DNA of 52,683 nt from IMG/VR virus record IMGVR_UViG_3300042731_003254, positions 1 through 52,683 of that record. One strand, written 5' to 3'. How positions within the stretch are numbered: the stretch's first letter is position 1; every line of letters begins with the position of its first letter. Both the position numbers and the translations under genes were made by a program. The DNA comes from a virus. Below are positions 27,702 to 35,360 of this stretch, piece after piece. The notes under the pieces were generated by a model. That model ran no database searches. It saw nothing but the letters and a program-made list of their open reading frames with translations, and was not told the origin of the DNA.

Positions 27702-28154
27702 TTAACAAGTTATTAAACCATTAGAGTAGGATACTTGATATGGGTTTAGTAATTGGAAGTCAAAGCTTAATTCACTTATTGTATCTGCATCCCCTGCTGT
27801 AACTTCATAATTGGTTATCTGTGCTGATGTGAAATGCCATTTCAATGGATTTGTTGAGCCAACTGTTCCAGAGATTAAGACTATTGGATATGTAGCAGTT
27901 TCTACCAAGTTAAAGAGCATATCACAGTTGCCACTAGCTGCAAATTTACAGTTAGTAACTGAACCTTCTATTGAAATTGCTCCTTGATCAAAATAGTTAC
28001 CTACCTGTCCAACTAACTCCTGTTCAACTGTTCCTCTATCCATAGTTACTGAAAAATCAGATATTCCCCATAGTGCTACACCATGAGTTGTTAAAGCTGC
28101 TGCAGATATTGCAATATATACTCTTGCATCTTTACCTGTCACTGTTCCTGCCAT
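27702..28154 (-). CDS. Tail tube protein, copy A
   Basis: 150 residues, beta-rich. It is clearly homologous to copy B along its length: ISDFSVTMDRGTVEQELVGQ, GNYFDQGAISIEGS and AGDADTISELSFDFQLLNPY. An aggregation-prone start (KDARVYIAISAAALTTHGVA) fits a self-assembling tube subunit. The gene order terminator-tube-tube-chaperone is typical of tail modules. No sheath gene was seen beside it, so a siphovirus-like tail is favoured. Confidence 0.77.
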   Translation of the reverse strand: MAGTVTGKDARVYIAISAAALTTHGVALWGISDFSVTMDRGTVEQELVGQVGNYFDQGAISIEGSVTNCKFAASGNCDMLFNLVETATYPIVLISGTVGSTNPLKWHFTSAQITNYEVTAGDADTISELSFDFQLLNPYQVSYSNGLITC

Positions 28155-28195
28155 ATTTTTTCAACCTACTATTTTTTATAACTTTCTAACATACA

Positions 28196-28594
28196 TTAGT
28201 CACTATGTTCTTGTGACAATCTAAAAGACATAAACTTTCTATGAATCATTTTATCATCATCAAATAAATCTACATCCTGCACTTTTCTAAATGCATTATA
28301 AATCATTATTGGGATGATAGAATCAGCAATTTGATAAGTATGATACATACTTGTTCTAGACAAGACATCTATATTGACATTGACTATTTCTCTTCTTATT
28401 CTGCTTCCAGATGGAGATTGTGCATAGCCAGTTTGTCCATAATCTTGTCCTAAACCTTGTGATAGTACAATGGTTGGGAATTGTGCAAATTCTTTTTGCC
28501 AACCAACTTTAATATTAGCTGTATCTACATAAGATGTTACTGCTGAGGATGAAATTAAATATCCTCTAACATTTTGCATAACTAATGCAGACAT
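28196..28594 (-). CDS. Tail terminator / completion protein
   Basis: 132 residues. Features: NVRGYLISSSAVTSYVDTAN near the N-terminus, FAQFPTIVLSQG, RIRREIVNVNIDVLSRTS, QIADSIIPIMIYNAFRK. The combination of an N-terminal helix, a 'P-x-I-V' strand and a central strand with R-x-x-x-V-x-V-x-I is like the tail terminators of lambda U/DUF3168 type. It lies between the neck protein and the tube genes, the standard place for this function. Confidence 0.68.
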   Translation of the reverse strand: MSALVMQNVRGYLISSSAVTSYVDTANIKVGWQKEFAQFPTIVLSQGLGQDYGQTGYAQSPSGSRIRREIVNVNIDVLSRTSMYHTYQIADSIIPIMIYNAFRKVQDVDLFDDDKMIHRKFMSFRLSQEHSD

Positions 28595-28595
28595 T

Positions 28596-29165
28596 TTAGA
28601 ACCCCAATTTAGATTTTAATCTCACATATAGGTTTCCACCAGCTTCTGAAGAATCAGGACATATCTCTTCTATAGCTCTTTGAAGGAATAAATATCCAGA
28701 TTGTATAGTAAATGATTGTGCTGGAAATCCTTTTACTCCAGTTTGAGGATTTACAAGCCCCTGTTGTTTACCAATTGCAAAAAGTCCCCCTTTTACAACT
28801 CCAAAACCACCATATTCCACAGCTTGAGCATGTGGAGATGTGTATTTTAAGGTTACAACTTCACGATTTCCCTCTAATCTTGGTGGGGAAATGTCTACTG
28901 TATTCTCAATTCTCTCTGTTGGATTTTCAGAATGTCCCCATTCTGAACCAGCCATAGAAATTTTAAGGTTTTGCATAGCTTGTTCATGAACTCTATGAGC
29001 TAAGTCTGTAGCAGTTTCACCTGATTCGTGCATCATTGCACCATGAAGTTTATGCATTGCTGCAGAAAACTTGTTATTTGCATGATATGTGGATATTTCT
29101 ACCCCAATTCCAGCCTTTTTTGCATAGGGTCTAAACCCTGCACCACCTAATCTACCTACTTTCAT
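28596..29165 (-). CDS. Neck / tail completion protein (HK97 gp10-like)
   Basis: 189 residues. The signature of the gp10-like neck family is visible: a long helix with LAHRVHEQAMQNLKI, then SPHAQAVEYGG (the 'A-x-x-V-E-Y-G' motif) and near the end GFPAQSFTIQSGYLFLQRA. It is overlapped by the head closure gene upstream. In phages this family sits at the head-tail junction and stops leakage of packaged DNA. It is longer than usual, with an N-terminal extension of about 30 residues. Confidence 0.72.
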   Translation of the reverse strand: MKVGRLGGAGFRPYAKKAGIGVEISTYHANNKFSAAMHKLHGAMMHESGETATDLAHRVHEQAMQNLKISMAGSEWGHSENPTERIENTVDISPPRLEGNREVVTLKYTSPHAQAVEYGGFGVVKGGLFAIGKQQGLVNPQTGVKGFPAQSFTIQSGYLFLQRAIEEICPDSSEAGGNLYVRLKSKLGF

Positions 29166-29479
29166 AGTTTCACCAGTAAAGTTTCTACATGATGATGTGA
29201 AGAATCGGGATATGACTCTTTAACTCTGAAGGAATTAGTACCATGAAGGATTTCATCCCCTCTATTTACATTAGCTCCTGATAAAAAGTACCCTTTATAA
29301 GATACATCCTCCCATCTTCCTGATAATTGTATCAATTCTTCTGCTGTAAGAGGTCTTAAGCGACATTTTGTAGTAGATGTTGCACTTGAAGTTGAATATT
29401 CCCACTCTCCAAAGGCATTTTGAGAGGAATATTTGGTTTTTAAGTAAATTTCATGGATTAATAGACTTTCAAAGCTCAT
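29162..29479 (-). CDS. Head closure / head-tail joining protein
   Basis: 105 residues with features of the SPP1 gp16-like/Phage_H_T_join family: NAFGEWEYS, TTKCRLRPLTAEELIQLSGR and FRVKESYPDSSHHHVETLL. Length and position between adaptor and gp10-like protein agree with this. Its start overlaps the HNH gene by four bases and its stop overlaps the neck gene by four bases, so all are translationally coupled. Confidence 0.7.
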   Translation of the reverse strand: MSFESLLIHEIYLKTKYSSQNAFGEWEYSTSSATSTTKCRLRPLTAEELIQLSGRWEDVSYKGYFLSGANVNRGDEILHGTNSFRVKESYPDSSHHHVETLLVKL

Positions 29480-29724
29480 TTTTTGCCTCTTTTCTTCAAT
29501 ATATACAATTTATCTGCCTTTTTGTGGCATTTTTTACATAAAGGAGTGAGATTTTCCTTGTGATTAGTCCCACCATCCCATAAAGGCTTAATATGATGTA
29601 ATTGTAGGTGTCCTTTCTTGTATTTTTTACAATCTTGACAGATATAACTATATTCTTTAAAGATTGCCCATCGAAGTTTATTCCAATTCCTTGGATATCT
29701 CCTATCTGGGCGTGTATACACCAT
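29476..29724 (-). CDS. HNH endonuclease
   Basis: 82 residues. The zinc pair C29-x2-C32 and C63-x2-C66 frames the catalytic stretch LQLHHIKPLWDGG (His43/His44), N58 and CHKKA, a complete HNH motif. Such small HNH enzymes are often encoded beside the packaging and connector genes, where in several phages they take part in genome packaging with the terminase. A homing role is also possible. It is embedded with 4-base and 5-base spacings in the connector operon, so it is an integral part, not a recent insertion that breaks a gene. Confidence 0.9.
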   Translation of the reverse strand: MVYTRPDRRYPRNWNKLRWAIFKEYSYICQDCKKYKKGHLQLHHIKPLWDGGTNHKENLTPLCKKCHKKADKLYILKKRGKK

Positions 29725-29729
29725 TTTAT

Positions 29730-30140
29730 CTAGTCATTAACCACATAAATCTTAATATCATTGGTATTTGCCTTAGATTTTAGAATATCTAGAGCCATTT
29801 GTTCCCAAGATTTAGCTATAGCCCAAGGATTACTCATTCCACCTCTTCCAGATTCGGTTACATCACCTAATTTATAGGAATAATCACCCAATTTTTCTTG
29901 GGAAATCATGTAATATTTCTCTGAAAGCTTTGGATCATATATTAATTTAGCTGCAACTAGTAATAAAGATGGAATTCTAGCATCTGAAGCTGAGACTCCA
30001 TAAACTGTAGAGACATATTTCTCTACTGATTCTATCTTTAATAGTATTTCTGCCCTTGTTATATCATTATAATCTAAAGGTGGTGAGAAAAAATTCCTCA
30101 CATCTTGTTCAGTTATATATGATGGTACAAAATCACTCAT
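29730..30140 (-). CDS. Head-tail adaptor (gp6/gp15-like connector)
   Basis: 136 residues, mostly helical: YITEQDVRNFFSPPLDYNDI, TRAEILLKIESVEKYVSTVY, RIPSLLLVAAKLIYDP, a tail of WEQMALDILKSKAN. This four-helix pattern with an early 'T-x-x-D-V-R' and a helical core is typical for connector adaptors that dock under the portal. It is followed by the HNH gene and head closure gene, as in other long-tailed viruses. Confidence 0.72.
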   Translation of the reverse strand: MSDFVPSYITEQDVRNFFSPPLDYNDITRAEILLKIESVEKYVSTVYGVSASDARIPSLLLVAAKLIYDPKLSEKYYMISQEKLGDYSYKLGDVTESGRGGMSNPWAIAKSWEQMALDILKSKANTNDIKIYVVND

Positions 30141-30396
30141 TCATTTCACCAGTTCCTTTATTTAATAGTGCCAAATTAACTTTTATACGCTTTCTAATTG
30201 TTGAATTAATTGGAAATGGATATTGCCATACTTCCCATATCTCTGGGTTTGTCCTTCCACCACCATCAGTCTCAGTAATTCCATAGTATATTAGCTCTTC
30301 ATCAGTTAATTTATCTCTATCTAATAGACCTTTTTGTCTTTTCTTTTGAAATTCTTTAGTGAACCAGTTTTGCTCTGATCCTTGACCATGTAACAT
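30133..30396 (-). CDS. Hypothetical connector-region protein (87 aa)
   Basis: 87 residues, charged (FQKKRQKGLLDRDKLTDEEL, INSTIRKRIKVNLALLNKG). The gene's end overlaps the adaptor start by eight bases, indicating translational coupling. No recognised domain. Possibly a small capsid vertex or accessory protein. Confidence 0.65.
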   Translation of the reverse strand: MLHGQGSEQNWFTKEFQKKRQKGLLDRDKLTDEELIYYGITETDGGGRTNPEIWEVWQYPFPINSTIRKRIKVNLALLNKGTGEMNE

Positions 30397-30400
30397 TTAA

Positions 30401-30601
30401 TCACTTATACCTATTTAACAGTTCTTGACATATTTGCCTAATTTCTAATACAGATGAATTAGTAAGTGGAGATAATTCCCACTTATTACCATCTGTTATT
30501 ATTATAATTTGTCTTGCCAATTTAGGATTTATACCTTTTGGTATAAATTTTATCTCCTGTTCTATCTCCTTTGGCTTCTTCTGATCATCAGTATCTGTCA
30601 T
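30401..30601 (-). CDS. Hypothetical protein (66 aa)
   Basis: 66 residues. An acidic, disordered start (MTDTDDQKKPKEIEQEIKFI) is followed by a compact segment, KLARQIIIITDGNKWELSPL, and a C-terminal helix, SVLEIRQICQELLNRY. It has tight spacing to both neighbours. Family not recognised; the size is like small head or tail assembly factors. Confidence 0.6.
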   Translation of the reverse strand: MTDTDDQKKPKEIEQEIKFIPKGINPKLARQIIIITDGNKWELSPLTNSSVLEIRQICQELLNRYK

Positions 30602-30608
30602 ATTACAC

Positions 30609-30860
30609 CTATGCTATAGCTGCACCACTCCATACTAATGTATAGCCTGAAACAGTTCCTATTGTAATTGGAACATAACCTATAATGTTACCTGACACAG
30701 GGTCAGTTGCTCCTATTGGGTTATATGATGTATTAGCTGATGCTTTAGTTCCATCATTTGTATAGGTGAATTGTCCATTATAATCTAAATATGTGTCCTC
30801 AGTCTCACCAAAATAGAATCGATAGCCTATCCTCATAATTGGTTCTGTAGATCCTACCAT
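30609..30860 (-). CDS. Small beta-rich virion-type protein (83 aa)
   Basis: 83 residues without charged clusters. It has repeated Gly/Thr/Tyr turns (MRIGYRFYFGETEDTYLDYN, GYTLVWSGAAIA). It is the first gene after the capsid-gene terminator. It resembles small decoration or head-fibre subunits in composition, but no family is recognised. Confidence 0.6.
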   Translation of the reverse strand: MVGSTEPIMRIGYRFYFGETEDTYLDYNGQFTYTNDGTKASANTSYNPIGATDPVSGNIIGYVPITIGTVSGYTLVWSGAAIA

Positions 30861-30907
30861 AATATCACTCTATATTATAAACATAAAAAATACATTAAGA
30901 CATAAAT

Positions 30908-30931
30908 AAAAAAAGATGGGTGATACCCATC
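30908..30931 (-). terminator. Intrinsic terminator after the major capsid gene
   Basis: On the minus strand a perfect 7-bp stem, GATGGGT / ACCCATC, with a 3-base loop is followed at once by seven T. It begins 5 bases after the capsid stop codon. This is the form of a factor-independent terminator. It should cut readthrough into the connector genes, raising capsid message relative to them. Confidence 0.8.
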
Positions 30932-30935
30932 AATT

Positions 30936-31919
30936 TTATGCTCTATATAACATTTTACAAGCTGATGCTTCACGAAGAACATCAGTTCCAAATCTCATGG
31001 TAATAGCAATTCCCATAAGATCATGAATTGGATCTTCATAGTCTTCTATTGTGATATCTCGTCTCATGACGATTGTAGCGAAATCAGCTTTAGAGAAGAT
31101 CAATGCTTGGATATCAGTTCCTGCATTTGTGTTATCCCATGTTGGTGTTGCCTGTTCAGTAACCGTACAAGTATATGGTGTTAATCCCATTATCTTTGGT
31201 ACTTGTCCAGTATTTAGTGGACTTGAAGAACCTGCATACGCAACATAAGCTAGGTTAGAGTCTTCTAATAGTGATCCTTCTGCATGTGGATGAGTCATCA
31301 TAATATCAGGCATATAATTCTGTCCTTTTATCTTTGCTATAGCTTGTGCAATGTGTCTTACTGCGAATTTGGTTGATGCACCAGGATCCACACTATTTGT
31401 AGAAACAGCATTACTTCCTGCAATCATCTGATAAAGAACACGCCTATTAAGTGCATTTTCCATCCTTGCTCCAGATTTCTTAAGCTCTAATTCGATTATA
31501 TCGAATAATGAATCTTCTATTAGTTCATTGGTTATAACTGGTCTTGTACCCCATTTGTCTATAGTAATATCTTGTTTGGTATATGTTTGTGTGTCGATAG
31601 GTACTTTTGAGCCTTCTGCTACTTTACCAGCATATGTTCCATTTTCTCCCTTGACAAATCTTACACTATAAGTATTTGTAGCTACAACTGGTGTGACTTC
31701 TCTTAAACATCTGAAAGGTTCTGTACCTTCTATAACTGTTCTATAAACTTCTTCTTGTACTAAAGTTGATGCGTTTATAGCATATGCCTCAGTCTGCATA
31801 AGAGTCTTGTATGTCTCTTCGCCTAAGGTGTTCTGGAATGAATCTAATGATCTCATTCGCTCTTGTTTTGTTGGACTTGAAAATCCATACTCCAAAAGTT
31901 TAGTTAACTTACTTGCCAT
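30936..31919 (-). CDS. Major capsid protein (HK97 fold)
   Basis: 327 residues. The regions expected of an HK97-type capsid subunit are visible in order. First an N-terminal helix (about 1-45). Then an E-loop-like segment (VRFVKGENGTYAGKVAEGSK, about 87-106) and the spine strand and helix (TNELIEDSLFDIIELELKKS). The P-domain comes next, and an A-domain stretch near the C-terminus (MRRDITIEDYEDPIHDLMGI, then FGTDVLREASACKML). It is preceded by decoration and protease-scaffold genes and followed by a strong terminator. The N-terminus has no long delta domain; scaffolding is provided by the separate acidic protein upstream. Confidence 0.9.
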   Translation of the reverse strand: MASKLTKLLEYGFSSPTKQERMRSLDSFQNTLGEETYKTLMQTEAYAINASTLVQEEVYRTVIEGTEPFRCLREVTPVVATNTYSVRFVKGENGTYAGKVAEGSKVPIDTQTYTKQDITIDKWGTRPVITNELIEDSLFDIIELELKKSGARMENALNRRVLYQMIAGSNAVSTNSVDPGASTKFAVRHIAQAIAKIKGQNYMPDIMMTHPHAEGSLLEDSNLAYVAYAGSSSPLNTGQVPKIMGLTPYTCTVTEQATPTWDNTNAGTDIQALIFSKADFATIVMRRDITIEDYEDPIHDLMGIAITMRFGTDVLREASACKMLYRA

Positions 31920-31983
31920 TTTCTCACTTATATTATTTACATTAAAACATTAAACATACATAAAGAATTAAATTCAATTATGT

Positions 31984-32361
31984 TTAAATTAGGAGTAATC
32001 TAATAGTTCCACCATCTGTTGATTGTGATTCTAGTGCAATTGCGTTGGCACTAATTAGTGCTGTTGCATCTTTCCATCCACTTGCTGTTGGTGATACTTT
32101 ATCACCAGCTGCTACTGCTGTACCAGAAACTATTCCTCTGACCACATTTCCTGGACCATATACTCCAAGCATATTGCCATTAGTTTGTGGATATGCAGCT
32201 ACTCCAACAAATGAATTTGATTCTGCCGTAAGTCCCTTTGCCTGCATTGTTCCTAATGCATAAACTGGTTGACCACCTACAACTGTACCTGAGCATTCAT
32301 ATCCATACATGAATACTCCTTCCTGAACTATGACATCATCATTTGGTGCTGTCCATGCCAT
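31984..32361 (-). CDS. Capsid decoration protein (DUF2190-like)
   Basis: 125 residues, glycine- and valine-rich with a pattern I know from head decoration/DUF2190-type proteins: an early VQEGVFMYGYE, GQPVYALGTMQAKGL, SFVGVAAYP, VYGPGNVVRGIVSGTAVAAG, and a final GTIRLLLI. It lies directly between protease-scaffold and capsid genes, the classic place of decoration proteins that clamp mature capsomers. Confidence 0.78.
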   Translation of the reverse strand: MAWTAPNDDVIVQEGVFMYGYECSGTVVGGQPVYALGTMQAKGLTAESNSFVGVAAYPQTNGNMLGVYGPGNVVRGIVSGTAVAAGDKVSPTASGWKDATALISANAIALESQSTDGGTIRLLLI

Positions 32362-32401
32362 ATATATCTATTCCTTTATATTTACACATCGCTAAGTACA
32401 T

Positions 32402-33655
32402 CTACGACAATTTTTTGTAAAATTGACCTTTACTATAAACAAACTTACTGTCTTTAATTAAAGGTATATTATCAGTATCCTGTAATGTTTTAGGAGTTTC
32501 TTTTTCTGTTGATTCCTCTGTTTTTGTTTCTTCAGTCTTTGTTTCTTCTTTTTTTGTTTCTTTTGTTTTTTCCTCAGGTTTTGTTAATGATTTAATTTTA
32601 GTTTCTAAGGAATTTAACTTATCGTCTCTTGCTTTAAGTTCCTGTTCTAAATCTCTAGCTTTGTTTAAGTTATTTAAAAGATCAACTATCTGATCTAATT
32701 TACTGGATATAGTATCGTCATTTTTAGGTGACTCCTCAGTTTTTGTATCTTCTGGGGGCTTTTCTTCTGTCTTGGTGTCTTCATCTTCACAACTGCACCC
32801 TTTATCTTCTTTCTTTTCATCCTCATCTTCATCCTCATCCTTTTTTAAGGATTTTTGTAAGAGAGCTTCCAAACTATTCATTTTAGCTTCCATTTTATTT
32901 AGTCTATCCTGAATAGCTTCATAATCAAGGGTTTGTTCAGATTCAGTCTTGGTTTCATCTTTTGGTGAATCGTCAGTTTTAGTGTCTTCTGTTTTGGTTT
33001 CATCAGTAGACTCTGTTTTAGTTTCCTCAGTTTTGGTATCTTCAATTTTAGTATCTTGATCATCAGCTTTTTTCTTATCTTTAGCCATATCAATTTCCTT
33101 GTCATTTACACATTCATCACCCTTAAGCTTAGACTTTGATATTACTACAAAGCCCGAAGTATTATTAGTTGGATGATCACATACTGATACTTCAAAAATA
33201 TTTATTTTATCTAAGACTGTGACACACTTTTTTTCGTCACATTCCTTATGATCCTGAATTACTTCACAACCTATTGAGAATCCTCTATAGGCATTATTTA
33301 ATATATCTTCCCAAATATTATTGGCTATTTCTAAATCTTCTCGTAACTTACATACAACAAATAAACCTTTATCGTCTACATGTGTTTTAAACTTACCGTA
33401 TGATTCTAATATCTGACCTATTTGTATATTTTGATGATATAACATTAAATTTGCAAATTCTGGGTTCTTAATTAAAGAATCTATTCCTTCTTGCAAGACT
33501 TCTAATGGTATAAAATCATTTTCATCATCTACTACAGCAACATTAGCATAACCTGCTATAACTCGATCATTGCCTTTAGATATAATCTTTGTGTTACCTC
33601 TTATTGTAAAGGGGATGTGCTTTAGTTCTTTTATATCTATTTCTATATTGGTCAT
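32402..33655 (-). CDS. Capsid maturation protease fused to acidic scaffold
   Basis: 417 residues. The N-terminal about 175 residues are a prohead protease domain: YANVAVVDDENDFIP, LYHQN with candidate catalytic His74, AYRGFSIGCEV with candidate Ser127, and IFEVSVCDHPTN. The remainder (about 180-390) is a long coiled, very acidic scaffold. It contains repeats of [ED]-[TD]-K-T-[ED]-E-[TS], an SLEALLQKSLKKDEDEDEDE stretch, a CSCED cluster and a Lys/Glu-rich coiled coil. Such fusions let the protease assemble inside the procapsid, cleave scaffold and capsid N-termini, and be lost. Its start overlaps the upstream stop (ATGA). Confidence 0.85.
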   Translation of the reverse strand: MTNIEIDIKELKHIPFTIRGNTKIISKGNDRVIAGYANVAVVDDENDFIPLEVLQEGIDSLIKNPEFANLMLYHQNIQIGQILESYGKFKTHVDDKGLFVVCKLREDLEIANNIWEDILNNAYRGFSIGCEVIQDHKECDEKKCVTVLDKINIFEVSVCDHPTNNTSGFVVISKSKLKGDECVNDKEIDMAKDKKKADDQDTKIEDTKTEETKTESTDETKTEDTKTDDSPKDETKTESEQTLDYEAIQDRLNKMEAKMNSLEALLQKSLKKDEDEDEDEKKEDKGCSCEDEDTKTEEKPPEDTKTEESPKNDDTISSKLDQIVDLLNNLNKARDLEQELKARDDKLNSLETKIKSLTKPEEKTKETKKEETKTEETKTEESTEKETPKTLQDTDNIPLIKDSKFVYSKGQFYKKLS

Positions 33656-33924
33656 AATACTGCACCAACCACTTGAGCTAATACCATTATGAATACTCCA
33701 GACATAAGACTAATTATAATACCAGTCGTATATTTATTGTATTTTAATATAGTTTCTATCTTAGTTATTCTACTTTCGTTGGTTTTTACATGATTATTTA
33801 GATTCTTTTCTAAGTCATCATAACATTCATTTAATCTACTTAATTCTGCTAATACAAACTTGGCATATTCTGGCCAACCGTCAGTACTTGGTATATCCTT
33901 GGATGTTCCACATTCTCTATTCAT
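33652..33924 (-). CDS. Coiled-coil membrane protein, XhlA/holin-like
   Basis: 90 residues from the ATG at 33924, chosen over an in-frame ATG at 34005 because AGGA lies upstream and the longer frame would overlap another gene. The protein has a polar N-terminus, a coiled coil (LSRLNECYDDLEKNLNNHVK, then ESRITKIETILKYNKY) and one C-terminal transmembrane helix (TGIIISLMSGVFIMVLAQVV). This layout matches XhlA-like and related phage membrane proteins associated with lysis or holins. In an archaeal virus the function is open. Confidence 0.68.
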   Translation of the reverse strand: MNRECGTSKDIPSTDGWPEYAKFVLAELSRLNECYDDLEKNLNNHVKTNESRITKIETILKYNKYTTGIIISLMSGVFIMVLAQVVGAVL

Positions 33925-33925
33925 A

Positions 33926-34093
33926 TTATCCTGTCCACGGTACCCATTGATTACCACTATAATAAAACATACAGACTGCCAATGCCCCACCTGGTAATGA
34001 ACCACTAACTTGGAATACTAGAGCATCCCTAGTTTGTGTAGTTGTAGTATCTATAGCACTAGATGGTGCTGGACCCCAAACCTTTGTTCCCAT
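33926..34093 (-). CDS. Small hypothetical protein (55 aa)
   Basis: 55 residues: MGTKVWGPAPSSAIDTTT, ALVFQVSGSLPGGAL, MFYYSGNQWVPWTG. The gene ends two bases before the next start. AGGA is just upstream of the ATG. The beta-rich, Trp/Tyr-containing sequence is similar in style to the 83-residue protein near the capsid gene, so a small virion surface subunit is possible. Confidence 0.55.
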   Translation of the reverse strand: MGTKVWGPAPSSAIDTTTTQTRDALVFQVSGSLPGGALAVCMFYYSGNQWVPWTG

Positions 34094-34107
34094 TTCCTAA
34101 CCATTTC

Positions 34108-34371
34108 CTAACTATTGTCAACATTAAATACATTTTGTAAACTCTTGATATCACTAGTAATTGAATGTATTAAGTCTAGAGCCTCTAATTTACTCTTTTT
34201 CTTACTTTTGCTTCTCCTCCATATGGAGTAGCAAATGGCTGCTGCTTGTTTATTATCTTTAGCAGTTCCTTCGTTTATTACTATGGGAATGCATCTAGAT
34301 ATAAAGTCACTTTGCTTTTCGCCTTTCCCTGGTGTTGGGATATTATCACCTTGTATTCTTAATACATTAAT
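34108..34371 (-). CDS. Conserved short head-region protein (start codon unclear)
   Basis: The frame encodes DNIPTPGKGEKQSDFISRCI, then a helix and AAAICYSIWRRSKSKKK. The 'P-x-P-x-K-x-E-x-x-x-D-F-I-S-R-C' to 'A-x-C-Y-x-x-W' pattern is that of a short protein often found beside portal and protease genes of tailed phages. No ATG, GTG or TTG exists between the in-frame stop and the conserved part. The boundary given uses an ATT near 34371. A start at ATA or ATC behind AGGTGA (near 34345) is the alternative, or there is a small sequence error. Confidence 0.6.
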   Translation of the reverse strand: MNVLRIQGDNIPTPGKGEKQSDFISRCIPIVINEGTAKDNKQAAAICYSIWRRSKSKKKSKLEALDLIHSITSDIKSLQNVFNVDNS

Positions 34372-34672
34372 GAGTTTTTATAACTCTACATATAAAGTGT
34401 TCTTTTAAATTATTCTTTTCTACACGAAGTCTTGTCCCAGAACCAAATAGTAATCTAATTCTATATAGGATTCTACCCCATGCTTCTCTTGTTATAGATT
34501 TTATGTGGTCTCTATAAATAACCATTATTCCATTCTTGTCTTTTACAATAATGAATTCTTGTTCCTTTAGGTTTTCTCTCTTTGTAGGCCAAATGAACTC
34601 CACATTAGTCTCAATGAGGAAATGTTTACACCATTCGCAACCAAGTACCCACAAAGGTTCGTCTTTTACCAA
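34367..34672 (-). CDS. Hypothetical protein (101 aa)
   Basis: 101 residues with two early cysteines (LGCEWCKHFL), a basic mid-section (IWPTKRENLKEQEF, YRDHIKSITREAWGRILYRI) and a basic end. Candidate nucleic-acid-binding small protein. It lies between the first protease gene and the short conserved head protein. Family not recognised. Confidence 0.6.
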   Translation of the reverse strand: MVKDEPLWVLGCEWCKHFLIETNVEFIWPTKRENLKEQEFIIVKDKNGIMVIYRDHIKSITREAWGRILYRIRLLFGSGTRLRVEKNNLKEHFICRVIKTH

Positions 34673-34676
34673 TGCA

Positions 34677-34868
34677 TCACCTACTTAAAAATCTTATACT
34701 TCTCTTATCCTTGCTTTCTACTGCAAAATAATCTATCATTACATTACTAACATTTCTCCTACAGAGATGACATCTCATTTCTCTATTTATACATTTGTTG
34801 TATAATGTACATTTAATTGGGCGTAATAAACTACCCCAAATACCATCTTCTGGATATATTCTCTTCAT
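34677..34868 (-). CDS. Cysteine-containing small protein (63 aa)
   Basis: 63 residues with six cysteines in spaced pairs: IKCTLYNKC, MRCHLC then RRNVSN. This suggests a small zinc-binding fold. Basic throughout. It is packed 6 bases after the protease-like gene. No family recognised. Confidence 0.6.
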   Translation of the reverse strand: MKRIYPEDGIWGSLLRPIKCTLYNKCINREMRCHLCRRNVSNVMIDYFAVESKDKRSIRFLSR

Positions 34869-34874
34869 TTTTAA

Positions 34875-35360
34875 TCACTTTATAATTGCATCCTTACATG
34901 CTGGATGAGTTACTATTGCTGTACCTATGAAAGATATATTCTCTGCATAGATTTTCTCATCATCTTCATCCCATCTATCTTCAGTTCTCAACTCTACTGA
35001 TACCCAATTTACTAAACCAGCATCTACTAAAGCTACTGCAGTTCTTGCAGCTTCTGTTATGGGATAAATGTGTAAATCTCCCTTTACCATATCATCATGG
35101 AATCTAGGATTCATTACATAGCCTATTCTGTCTTTTACACTCCATGAGTGATCTACATTTAAATAGTTTTCTTCCCAATTAGTTGATGCTTTATTTAATT
35201 CATGAGCTGAGTATACAATTGGCATCATAGATGTAGAATCTGTCCATTCTCCAGGAGATATCAAATGTGCATCATTATAGATTCTCACTGTAGAATCCTT
35301 CTTAATTAATTTAGTATTGTAATCTAATTTAGTTAAGACTCTATGAATAGTTTTATTCAT
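34875..35360 (-). CDS. First maturation-protease-like protein
   Basis: 161 residues. Pattern: MMPIVYSAHEL, NYLNVDHSWSVKDRIGYVM with candidate His71, GDLHIYPITEAARTAVALVD, LVNWVSVELRTED with candidate Ser121, then AENISFIGTAIVTHPACKDA. The final motif is characteristic of phage prohead proteases of the DUF2213/S78-like group. It overlaps the portal gene by eight bases, the expected place for this enzyme. A second protease-type domain lies 1.2 kb downstream (32402-33655), which is unusual. Confidence 0.75.
   Translation of the reverse strand: MNKTIHRVLTKLDYNTKLIKKDSTVRIYNDAHLISPGEWTDSTSMMPIVYSAHELNKASTNWEENYLNVDHSWSVKDRIGYVMNPRFHDDMVKGDLHIYPITEAARTAVALVDAGLVNWVSVELRTEDRWDEDDEKIYAENISFIGTAIVTHPACKDAIIK

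Noticed and set aside
33652-34005. Longer 117-residue version of the XhlA-like gene
   Set aside because: The first 27 residues would overlap the 55-residue gene and lack a ribosome site, whereas the ATG at 33924 has AGGA in front.
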